Shown here one piece after another: positions 26,530 through 34,145 of a DNA stretch of 64,000 nt (position 1 is the first letter of the stretch; each line of letters starts with the position of its first letter). The stretch spans positions 110,427 through 174,426 of the forward strand of contig NZ_LQXO02000023.1 of NCBI RefSeq assembly GCF_001639065.2. Reading direction: 5' to 3'. The position numbers were made by a program, and so were the translations under genes. The stretch is from Vibrio barjaei. Its GTDB lineage: Bacteria; Pseudomonadota; Gammaproteobacteria; Enterobacterales; Vibrionaceae. The notes beneath the pieces are model-generated. The model saw only the letters and a list, made by a program, of their open reading frames with translations, was not told the DNA's origin and searched no databases.

Positions 26530-26901
26530 TTAATTCTCTTTCATTGCTGAGATTACCGAGGGATCATTAAGCAAGTTAAATAATAGGCTCTTCGCCGAAG
26601 AGCGTTGAGAATCAGAAAGCACTTTCTTAGGATTATCTCTGGTCTGAGTAATAATGTTTTTGACGAAGCGACTGTTAGTACCAGAGAGTTCATATACATA
26701 ACTTAGCGTGCTGATTAACTCGTCTTGAGGCAGGCTGTAAACAGCCATTTCACAGCTTAAACCATCCATTGCAAGAAAGTTGTTGACCACTTCTTTTCGT
26801 TCAGCATTGAACTTTTCTTTCGCTATAAAGCCATCAATCAATGCTTGTACTCTATCAGCAATTGCCACAGGTACTTCCATTGTCTTTGTTTCATGGGTCA
26901 T
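26530..26901 (-). CDS. Small helical protein of unknown function
   Basis: 123 residues, acidic and predicted all-helical, no signal or membrane segment (VAIADRVQALIDGFIAKEKFNAERKEVVNNFLAMDG; SLPQDELISTLSYVYELSG; SSAKSLLFNLLNDPSVISAMKEN). I do not recognise a domain. The start has GGAGATTC about six bases upstream. It is monocistronic. Confidence 0.65.
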   Translation of the reverse strand: MTHETKTMEVPVAIADRVQALIDGFIAKEKFNAERKEVVNNFLAMDGLSCEMAVYSLPQDELISTLSYVYELSGTNSRFVKNIITQTRDNPKKVLSDSQRSSAKSLLFNLLNDPSVISAMKEN

Positions 26902-27227
26902 TATTGAATCTCCTCTACATGGGATTAACCGCTGCTTTTACGTAGCTACTGATTCTTCCAACCATTATATTCGCTCTACAAATAATGGAGGATTGAGCTT
27001 TCGTTGTTGTCTGATCATTCTGCCATACGCGGAGCTTGCTTAATAGTCACGAACGTGCAATTTGGCTCTATTTGCTGTGGAATTGGTCAATCAACTATGG
27101 TCGATGAGCTCTTGGCTTGAAAGTTTAGCGGCTACGACGAATTAGTGAGGTGAGAGCCGTAGAATGATAAAGAGAAACAGCTGAAGCGTATGGCTTCAGC
27201 TGAAACGAGTTACTTTTGTGTGCAGTA
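26902..27227. other. Intergenic region
   Basis: About 325 bases. The right part (27176-27206) is the terminator of the gene to the right. The remainder should hold the promoter of the 123-residue protein. I see no gene and no convincing operator in it. Confidence 0.4.
27176..27206 (-). terminator. Terminator of the heme-binding-barrel-like gene
   Basis: A 9-bp stem AGCTGAAGC (27179-27187) with 27193-27201, GTATG loop, and a TTTC-rich run on the minus-strand side. Confidence 0.65.
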
Positions 27228-27857
27228 TTAGTTCTTTATGCGTTCAAGTACAGATGAATCGGTGTGGGCAAACTCACCATCATAGATACTTAGTACTGTC
27301 GATTGAGAGTAAGTTAACGTGTCACCGTCGATTTTGATGTTCATTGTGAAACCAGTCGTGCTTGCTTTTTCTTTCATGAAGTTAGATTCAGCAACGCCTC
27401 TTTCCGACATCACTAAGGTCATGTCATTACCAGTTGCACCTTCTGCAGTGACACAGGTCGTTCTAGGTACGCAGAACGAGTTGTAAACGATTTGGTTCTC
27501 TTGATCATAGATAAAGTAACCGCGTTGGTCGTGGAACTTAGTATCGTCAGCTTTGCGGAAAACTTCTTGCTTGTAATAAAGCGCAACAAGCGTTTGTTCA
27601 CTGGCATTGACCGCATCCGCTGCTACTTCAAACGTCATGGTCTCGTAGAATGGGGTAATGGCAGGTGCTCCTTTACCTTGTTCAGTGCCTGCCTGAGCTG
27701 GAGATATATCGACACCGCCGCTTTCTACTGATTTCCAAGTTCCGACAAGTTGAGCAAGAGGACCGAAGTCCATACCATCGATTACCGTGTGATCTGCCAA
27801 TGCTGGAATTGGAGCTAAAAGTATCGCCGATAAACTTAGTACTGCTGTTGATTTCAT
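27228..27857 (-). CDS. Exported beta-barrel (heme-binding-like/DUF1794-type) protein
   Basis: About 209 residues from the ATG at 27857 (AAGGAAGC upstream); a longer in-frame start at 27911 would precede the signal peptide with 18 unlikely residues. The signal peptide is MKSTAVLSLSAILLAPIPALA. The mature part starts with a GPLAQLVGTWKS motif and alternates strands (FYETMTFEVAADA; QTLVALYYKQEVFRK; FHDQRGYFIYDQENQIVYNSF; GFTMNIKIDGDTLTYSQSTVLSIY). This resembles nitrobindin/THAP4-like barrels, but the usual heme histidine is not obvious, so ligand binding is uncertain. Confidence 0.6.
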   Translation of the reverse strand: MKSTAVLSLSAILLAPIPALADHTVIDGMDFGPLAQLVGTWKSVESGGVDISPAQAGTEQGKGAPAITPFYETMTFEVAADAVNASEQTLVALYYKQEVFRKADDTKFHDQRGYFIYDQENQIVYNSFCVPRTTCVTAEGATGNDMTLVMSERGVAESNFMKEKASTTGFTMNIKIDGDTLTYSQSTVLSIYDGEFAHTDSSVLERIKN

Positions 27858-28057
27858 TACTGCTTCCTTATTGATATTAGAGTTATTTTTCACAAGAGAT
27901 ACTAAGTGCATATTGATGTGTGAAAATTAATCTAAATCATGTTTACTTCCGCAAAATAAATTCAACTGATTCATTAGGTTAGTATCTGTTTCTAGATGTG
28001 AACTAAGCTAATAAAGTTTCAATATGGTGGAGGCTTTTCGGGCAAAGAAACGACGAA

Positions 28058-28076
28058 AGGCCTACATAGTAGGCCT
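28058..28076 (-). terminator. Hairpin downstream of the NHL-repeat gene
   Basis: Stem AGGCCTAC (28058-28065) with GTAGGCCT (28069-28076) and a 3-base loop, 37 bases past the stop of the minus-strand gene. On that strand it is followed by TTTCGTCGTTTC. Confidence 0.6.
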
Positions 28077-28112
28077 CGCTAAGCGTCAACTTATAAAGGT
28101 ATTTTCATTACA

Positions 28113-30077
28113 CTATTCGTTTGTTCGTACTTGACCAATTAACGGATTTTTCACTGGTTGAGCTATACCATAAACTGCGACAATACCGTTTCCTCCTCCC
28201 ATGGTTGATGTTCTGCGCTCAGGGTTTTTATCAGTTAAAGCACTAATTACGTTCCAGTTATTAGCTACCCACACGTTACCTGCGTCGTCCACCATAGTGT
28301 CAGTTGCTTCTTGCATAACACCACTTTTGTATGAGTGAATAAGATCACCGGTTTTGGTGCCCGTTGGGCAGTTAGACGTATCTTCACCACACACTTGAGC
28401 AAAACCTGTACCTAAGAAGTTACCCACAAAGACATTGTCAGCACCATCAACACTAACCCCCCACGCTGCATAGATTTCATTATCAAGTAAGTTAGATTTT
28501 ACTACTTTACCATCTGGAGAAATCATAGTTACGTTACCTGTTTTTGGTATATCAGCTTGGTGCGCAAATATGTTCTCAATTGAGATACGGAACTCATCAA
28601 TAATGCTTGTTCCTTTTGGAATGTTAGGTAGCGGGTAACCTGGAGACAAGTTAGCGCCTACCCATACGTTGCCTTTTGAATCAATAGCAAGACCACGTGG
28701 AGCGATACCAGTTTTAATTTGCTTCGCATTACCAGGGTTATCGGCCTCAAAACGTGTGACTGTCATTGAGCCGTTATTTGTTACCCAAACCACGTTATTG
28801 TTGTCTACAGCAACCGCAAATGGTCGTTTAAGTCCCGGTACATCGACAATCTCGCCTTTGGTGTAATCGCCTTTAGGGAAACGTATCATGTGATTGTACT
28901 GGTTATCACATACCCAAACATCGCCGTTTGGTGCGGTTGCTAGACCTTGTAATTGGCCGTGCTGACCATTGATAGTTGCAGGGCCGAGTGCTTTACCTGT
29001 CAGATCGAATACGCCAACTTTTGCATTGAATGTACTAATCCAAACCTTGTCTTTTGACACTGTAGTGCCCCAGCCGCTGCCATCAAGCCCCTGACTATTG
29101 TACCCAACGAGAGGAGGGGACAATGGCTTACCACTCGGGGCCATTTTTACTACGCCACCGCCAATCGCTGTGCTTAACCCTGACTGAGAACCTGGCATCC
29201 AGTTTTGTCCACTCCAAAGCTGACCTTCGTTATCAAACATCAGGCGCCCCGGTGAATAAATACCGCCGCCAGTGAAACGAACCATAAGTGCAAAATCGTC
29301 TGGTGTGTAGCTCAAGTATGGTAAAAAGTCGGTATCTCGACGTTGTTCACCCTTTGGATAGACATAGGCATTAGCAAACAGATCAAACAGAGCCTTAGTA
29401 TGTAAGTAGGGCTGCTGGGCAATCTTAGATAGTGCTTCTAACGTATCATCACTATGTGTGATCGCTAAATATTGGTCACATAGGTCGCGTGCTTGCTCTG
29501 CGCCACAAAGAGCAGTTAATGCTGCGAGCGTATTCATACGAGCGACAGTCTCGGAGTCTGCTGAGTTAACGCCGTTGAGCACAGTAGCGCCAAACTGGCC
29601 TGTTTGCACATCAACTAAGTTTTGAACTTGCTCTGAGCCGATAAGTAAGCCGTTTTTCGAACCGCTTAAACCATAGTTTTGAGCGTATTGTTGAGCATTT
29701 GGCCAAAGTGAGCCGATAGTCGAGAGTTCATTCAGTACAATATCACCTTGCTGCTGGCTATTTAAAATCGCTAAACTTCGGTATTTTTCGACGGACTTGC
29801 CCTGAATAGTGCCGCCTTTAGCTGTTAGGTAATAGACCCCTTCGTCTTGTCGTGTATTCTCAGAAAAGGATACTTGACCATCGTGTCCACTCTGACCTTC
29901 AGCCATAAGCACTGGTGATTGGCCAGCTTGTGCATACCATAATGATACTTGAGCATCGCTAATTTTTTGGTGGTCAGATTCTACCGTTACATCAAACGAC
30001 AGGGAGTCACTTGCATGTACGCTAGCCGATAGCGCAAGAGCAGCAGGAAGAATGGTCGCTAGTTTAGAAGCTTTCAT
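28113..30077 (-). CDS. Exported NHL/SMP-30-like beta-propeller protein
   Basis: About 654 residues from the ATG at 30077 (GAGGGTAACC upstream); 40 further upstream in-frame residues are unlikely. The signal peptide is MKASKLATILPAALALSASVHA. The N-terminal ~130 residues look like an immunoglobulin-like carboxypeptidase-regulatory domain (VTVESDHQKISDAQVSLWYA). The rest has repeated blades of the form G-x-V-W-V-x-x-x-x (NGDVWVCDNQYNHMIRF; NNVVWVTNNGSMTVTRF; KGNVWVGANLSPGY; AGNVWVANNWNVISAL). It is probably a periplasmic or secreted propeller of unknown substrate. A TetR gene lies directly upstream on the same strand and may regulate it. Confidence 0.75.
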   Translation of the reverse strand: MKASKLATILPAALALSASVHASDSLSFDVTVESDHQKISDAQVSLWYAQAGQSPVLMAEGQSGHDGQVSFSENTRQDEGVYYLTAKGGTIQGKSVEKYRSLAILNSQQQGDIVLNELSTIGSLWPNAQQYAQNYGLSGSKNGLLIGSEQVQNLVDVQTGQFGATVLNGVNSADSETVARMNTLAALTALCGAEQARDLCDQYLAITHSDDTLEALSKIAQQPYLHTKALFDLFANAYVYPKGEQRRDTDFLPYLSYTPDDFALMVRFTGGGIYSPGRLMFDNEGQLWSGQNWMPGSQSGLSTAIGGGVVKMAPSGKPLSPPLVGYNSQGLDGSGWGTTVSKDKVWISTFNAKVGVFDLTGKALGPATINGQHGQLQGLATAPNGDVWVCDNQYNHMIRFPKGDYTKGEIVDVPGLKRPFAVAVDNNNVVWVTNNGSMTVTRFEADNPGNAKQIKTGIAPRGLAIDSKGNVWVGANLSPGYPLPNIPKGTSIIDEFRISIENIFAHQADIPKTGNVTMISPDGKVVKSNLLDNEIYAAWGVSVDGADNVFVGNFLGTGFAQVCGEDTSNCPTGTKTGDLIHSYKSGVMQEATDTMVDDAGNVWVANNWNVISALTDKNPERRTSTMGGGNGIVAVYGIAQPVKNPLIGQVRTNE

Positions 30078-30179
30078 GGTTACCCTCATGTGTAAATTCA
30101 GTAAGTTGTTCTTAGACATAAAGAGAAGAAACTTCCTATTTTGCTGTCTCGCCTCAGTTGATGAGGTAATACTAACCAT

Positions 30180-30188
30180 CCGGTCGGT
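30180..30188. promoter_or_regulatory. Possible TetR half-operator
   Basis: CCGGTCGGT lies about 100 bases upstream of the propeller gene. It resembles half of the ACCGACCGGTCGGT-type palindromes bound by several TetR proteins. The second half is degenerate, so this is tentative. Confidence 0.25.
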
Positions 30189-30310
30189 CGTGAACAATCA
30201 ACAGCACTAAGATGTGGATTTAGTTTGGTTCACTTAAAGTTAAACTCAGATAAATATATGTTAGTTAACAACTAGCACACGCACAGAGATGAGGAAGGAA
30301 GAGAGTAGTG

Positions 30311-30874
30311 TTAGATAGTAGGGCAGTTTAGTAAACGTTTGAACACTAAAGTGCTTCCATCAACAAACAATGCATGTCGTTGAGGCTCTTCGTAAACTAG
30401 GTTCTGCGCTGTAGACATAAACATTGAATAGACGGACTCCATTAGCACTTCTGTACTCTCATTTTGTAAACCATTATGGTGTTGGGCTTCCTGAATAAGA
30501 CGGTGCAGTCCATCAAGTGATTGCTGTTTAGCTCGCTGGCGAGCTTCTCTTGGAACAGTTCGAGATGTGTAATACATGCTCAAAAATGCCACTTTCTCTG
30601 GATTTACAACTGCCCAAGAAAGGCTTTCTCGCCATAAAAGCTCTAATCGAGCATTGATATCTAGGGACTCATGACCAGTAAAAAAGTCATAATCTGTCTT
30701 GATCGATTCATAAATCGCGTTTACGAGAGTCTGTTTAGATTTGAAATGATGGAATAGCGTTGCTTTTGCAACGTCTGCCTGTTTTGCTACCTCAATAGTT
30801 GATAGCGAATCGATGCCTGCCGTGGTAGCTAGCTCAAGAGCCACTTCTAAGATACGTTGCCTTTTGGCTGTCAC
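30311..30874 (-). CDS. TetR-family transcriptional regulator
   Basis: 187 residues. The N-terminal TetR HTH (RILEVALELATTAGIDSLSTIEVAKQADVAKATLFHHFKSKQTLVNAIYE) is followed by an all-helical ligand-binding domain without recognisable specificity. It sits upstream of and co-directional with the propeller gene (a gap of about 230 bases containing a TetR-like half-site). No efflux genes are adjacent. Confidence 0.85.
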   Translation of the reverse strand: MTAKRQRILEVALELATTAGIDSLSTIEVAKQADVAKATLFHHFKSKQTLVNAIYESIKTDYDFFTGHESLDINARLELLWRESLSWAVVNPEKVAFLSMYYTSRTVPREARQRAKQQSLDGLHRLIQEAQHHNGLQNESTEVLMESVYSMFMSTAQNLVYEEPQRHALFVDGSTLVFKRLLNCPTI

Positions 30875-30945
30875 TGTCCTAACTCTCTCTTTTTAAGAAC
30901 CTTTTTGAGTATAGATAGTAAATCGGCGGCAGGGAACATCGATCA

Positions 30946-30978
30946 ACAAAAAAGAGCCAGCTTAAAGCTGGCTCTTGA
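30946..30978 (-). terminator. Terminator of gldA
   Basis: A near-perfect 11-12 bp stem with arms AAGAGCCAGCTT and AAGCTGGCTCTT (30952-30976). On the minus strand it is followed by TTTTTTGTTG. Confidence 0.88.
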
Positions 30979-30998
30979 CCCTCATAACGACAGGGAGA

Positions 30999-32084
30999 TT
31001 ACTTTTGACCAAGTTGGTGCGCAGTAAGAATTGCCGCGAACACACTGTCTGCGGTAACAGGGAATGGCATGTTGTGAATGGTCTCACCTTCAGCCGTTGC
31101 ACCTTCTGCCACTTCAAATAGCTTGTCTTTGTTGATTTCTTTTACGCCCATTTCAAATAGGTTGGTTGGTAGACCTACTTCGCGGCAGAAGTTGATTACA
31201 GTGTTAATCTCTTCCATTGGCGCGTTTTCTAGAACAAGTTGAACCAACGTACCAAATGCCACTTTTTCGCCGTGATACAGGTGGTGACATTCTTCAAGTT
31301 TCGTTAAGCCGTTGTGAATAGCGTGCGCAGCCGCCAGACCCGAGCTTTCAAAACCGATACCACTTAGGTATGTGTTTGCTTCAATGATGTTTTCAACAGC
31401 TGTAGTGCTGACGCCATTTTCAACGGCAACTTTTGCTTTTAGGCCATCTTCAAGCAGCGTTTCGTAGCAAAGTTTTGCCAATGCTTGGGCAGAGCGTGTT
31501 GGCGCACCGCCAGCCATTGTTGCTTTGCCAGATGTCATGTTGGCACGTGCTTCAAAGTAAGTAGATAAAGCATCACCCATACCAGCTACAAGAAGACGAA
31601 CTGGTGCGCCAGCAATAACTTTGGTGTCCATAACAACCATATCTGGGTTTTTAGGGAATAGCAGATACTCAGCGAACTCACCTTCTGGTGTATAGATGAC
31701 CGCTAATGCACTTGTTGGTGCGTCAGTTGAAGCGATAGTTGGTACTACAACGACTGGAATCTTAGTGTAAAACGCTACTGATTTAGCCGTATCTAGCGTT
31801 TTACCGCCACCGATACCAATGATGACATCGTTCTTTTGAGTCGCGCAGATGTCAGTAAGGCGGTCGATTTCAACACGTGAACATTCACCGTTAAATACGT
31901 CCATTGCCAACGGCATATCTTCTTTAGAGAAGCTTTCTTTAACTGTGTCGCCTACAAGGCCAGTTACAAATTCATCAGCAATAGCAAGTGGGTTAGCACC
32001 AAGTGCTTTTACATAGCTAGCGATAGAGCCTAATACGTTTTCACCTTGAACATACTTACTTGGGCTAATAATAATTTTGTCCAT
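30999..32084 (-). CDS. gldA: Glycerol dehydrogenase
   Basis: A 361-residue iron-type (zinc-dependent) polyol dehydrogenase very similar to E. coli GldA (GIGGGKTLDTAKS; PTIASTDAPTSALAVIYT; GMGDALSTYFEAR; EANTYLSGIGFESSGLAAAHAIHNGLT; HHLYHGEKVAFGTL). The metal ligands fall in AGMGDALS, AAHAIHNG and YHGEKVAFG. It interconverts glycerol with dihydroxyacetone, and family members also reduce hydroxyacetone to 1,2-propanediol. It is divergent from dhaK, so the two units probably share DhaR control. The ribosome site is weak. Confidence 0.95.
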   Translation of the reverse strand: MDKIIISPSKYVQGENVLGSIASYVKALGANPLAIADEFVTGLVGDTVKESFSKEDMPLAMDVFNGECSRVEIDRLTDICATQKNDVIIGIGGGKTLDTAKSVAFYTKIPVVVVPTIASTDAPTSALAVIYTPEGEFAEYLLFPKNPDMVVMDTKVIAGAPVRLLVAGMGDALSTYFEARANMTSGKATMAGGAPTRSAQALAKLCYETLLEDGLKAKVAVENGVSTTAVENIIEANTYLSGIGFESSGLAAAHAIHNGLTKLEECHHLYHGEKVAFGTLVQLVLENAPMEEINTVINFCREVGLPTNLFEMGVKEINKDKLFEVAEGATAEGETIHNMPFPVTADSVFAAILTAHQLGQK

Positions 32085-32433
32085 TTTTTCAGACCTTCTG
32101 TTAATGGTTATTTTTGTTTCAACGTTGGACTCATCATAGGTATGGAGTAGTCATTTGCTAAGTCATTCCAATGTGTGTTTGTTGTTTTTATGACATGGCT
32201 AGCAAAGGGTGATTTCTTAAGATGACGAGGAATGAGGATATCTTGGAGTAGATCACTAAATCTTCAAAATGGCAGGGTTTGTGTTTCAAAACGGAACGTC
32301 AGAAAAAAGAAAACGTTCCATTATGAAACGTGAATTATTTTCGTTGTGGACATGGGATTTGTTCATATTATGACTCTAAACCTACACAAATCCAATTAAA
32401 CGAACATTAAAAATTACAAAAGAGAAACAAGGT
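32085..32433. promoter_or_regulatory. Divergent gldA/dhaK control region with paired dyads
   Basis: Two related dyads of the form GTTYC-N5-GRAAC occur in opposite orientation: GTTTCAAAACGGAAC (32283-32297) and GTTCCATTATGAAAC (32315-32329). Their starts are 32 bases apart, about three helical turns. A weaker match lies at 32116-32130. They sit 105-150 bases upstream of dhaK and are good candidates for DhaR binding sites. This is inferred from position and symmetry. Confidence 0.55.
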
Positions 32434-33492
32434 ATGAAAAAGCTAATCAATAGTGTTGAAGACGTTGTAAAAGAGCAAATGGAAGGTCTTGCTGCCTCTC
32501 GCCCACAATTAAAAGCTAACTACGAGCCACGTTACATGTGGCATGAAGAAACACCAGGACAAGTTGCATTGGTCTCCGGTGGCGGCGCGGGTCACGAACC
32601 ATTGCACGCGGGCTTCATTGGTAAGGGGATGTTGACGGGAGCTTGCCCAGGTGAAGTATTTACCTCACCAACACCCGACCAAATGTATGAATGTGGTAAC
32701 CAAGTTAACACGGGTGAGGGCGTTTTATTCTTCATCAAAAACTACACTGGTGATGTACTGAACTTCGAGACAGCGGTTGAGCTTCTTCATTCTGACGGCA
32801 TCAAGGTTGGCTCTGTGTTGATTGATGATGACGTAGCGGTAAAAGACAGTCTATATACTGCAGGCCGCCGGGGCGTTGCGGGTACAGTTCTTGTCGAGAA
32901 AATCGTGGGGGCAGCAGCAGACAAGGGTTATTCGTTAGAGCAGTGTGAAGAACTCGCTCGCCGTATTAATAATAACTGCCGCTCGTTCGGTGTTGCTTTA
33001 GATGCATGCGTAGTACCAGCAGCGGGTAAACCATCTTTCCAACTAGCAGACGACGAAGTTGAATTTGGTGTCGGTATTCACGGTGAACCGGGCATCGAGC
33101 GCATTAAATACACCAACGCTGACGAGTTGGTAGACAAGATGTTCCTTGAGCTTAAAGAAAATCTAGCATACAGCCGCACACTGCGTATTTGGAATCGCGT
33201 AGAAGGTGAATGGGACGAAGTTGAATCAACAATCGAGAACTTCGAAACAGATCATGACTATATCGCTATTGTAAATGGCCTTGGTGCAACACCAGAGTCT
33301 GAGCTTTACGGTGTATATAACCGTTTGGCACATAACTGTGAGAAAGAAGGTTTCCGTCTTGCTCGTAACCTAGTGGGTAACTACTGTACGTCTTTGAATA
33401 TGGAAGGTGTGTCTATCACGCTGTTAAAAGCAGACACCGAGATGCTAGAGCTATTTGATGCTCCAGTAGATACAGCAGCGATGAAGTGGTAA
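32434..33492 (+). CDS. dhaK: PTS-dependent dihydroxyacetone kinase, substrate-binding subunit
   Basis: A 352-residue DhaK subunit. His216 in VGIHGEPGIER corresponds to the histidine that binds dihydroxyacetone covalently (His218 in E. coli), and His54 in GGGAGHEPLHAGFIG matches the partner histidine. It binds dihydroxyacetone for phosphorylation by DhaL-bound ADP, which is recharged by DhaM. First gene of dhaK-dhaL-dhaM; ribosome site AAACAAGGT. Confidence 0.96.
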   Translation: MKKLINSVEDVVKEQMEGLAASRPQLKANYEPRYMWHEETPGQVALVSGGGAGHEPLHAGFIGKGMLTGACPGEVFTSPTPDQMYECGNQVNTGEGVLFFIKNYTGDVLNFETAVELLHSDGIKVGSVLIDDDVAVKDSLYTAGRRGVAGTVLVEKIVGAAADKGYSLEQCEELARRINNNCRSFGVALDACVVPAAGKPSFQLADDEVEFGVGIHGEPGIERIKYTNADELVDKMFLELKENLAYSRTLRIWNRVEGEWDEVESTIENFETDHDYIAIVNGLGATPESELYGVYNRLAHNCEKEGFRLARNLVGNYCTSLNMEGVSITLLKADTEMLELFDAPVDTAAMKW

Positions 33493-33507
33493 GCCGAGGA
33501 ATAACAC

Positions 33508-34143
33508 ATGCAAATTGAAAAACAACACATCATTAACTGGCTTGAGCTTTGCGCAGTATCGTACGAAGAAAACCAAGACTTTCTAACTGATCTTGACCGT
33601 GACATCGGTGATGCAGACCATGGTCTAAACATGAATCGTGGCTTCAAGAAAGTAAAAGAAACCTTGCCAAAAGTAGAGAAGCAGAACATTTCGACCATTT
33701 TGAAGAATACCGGCATGACGCTGTTGTCTAGCGTTGGCGGGGCGAGTGGTCCACTCTATGGCACGTTGTTTATTCGTACAGCTGCGTCAGTAGGGAGCCG
33801 TGAGTCTTTGACTTTCCAAGAGCTAATTGACGATCTTAAGAGCGGTGTTGATGGGGTTATCTCTAGAGGTAAAGCGGAGCAGGGTGACAAGACAATGTGT
33901 GACGTTTGGTTACCAGTACTTAATGAGATGAAAACATCTCTAGAAGGTGGTACTAGCCCTGACCATTTACTTGATGAAATGGTGGAAGTTGCAGAGAAAA
34001 GCGCAACGTCAACGATTGAAATGCAAGCGAAGAAAGGTCGTGCAAGCTATTTAGGTGAGCGCAGTATCGGTCACCAAGACCCTGGTGCTACGTCATCACT
34101 TCTAATGATTAAAGCACTAAGACAGGCGATAGCAGGAAAGTAA
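33508..34143 (+). CDS. dhaL: Dihydroxyacetone kinase, ADP-binding subunit
   Basis: 211 residues. The nucleotide/Mg site LDRDIGDADHGLNMNRGF contains Asp30, Asp35 and Asp37 at the same numbers as E. coli DhaL, and GGASGPLYGTLFIR follows. The bound ADP acts as a fixed cofactor. It lies 15 bases after dhaK and 2 bases before dhaM. In E. coli DhaL-ADP also activates DhaR, whose gene is in this window. Confidence 0.95.
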   Translation: MQIEKQHIINWLELCAVSYEENQDFLTDLDRDIGDADHGLNMNRGFKKVKETLPKVEKQNISTILKNTGMTLLSSVGGASGPLYGTLFIRTAASVGSRESLTFQELIDDLKSGVDGVISRGKAEQGDKTMCDVWLPVLNEMKTSLEGGTSPDHLLDEMVEVAEKSATSTIEMQAKKGRASYLGERSIGHQDPGATSSLLMIKALRQAIAGK

Positions 34144-34145
34144 GC

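Noticed and set aside
30999..32084. GldA as an HpfD-type 3-sulfopropionaldehyde reductase
   Set aside because: The sequence is very close to true GldA along its length and it pairs with dhaKLM. A side role in sulfonate metabolism cannot be excluded, but the primary call stays glycerol dehydrogenase.
23440..32365. Shared ATGGGATTTGTT near 23452 and 32351 as a common operator of malX and dhaK
   Set aside because: Only about 12 bases with no symmetry or matching context; chance is sufficient, and better operators exist at both loci.
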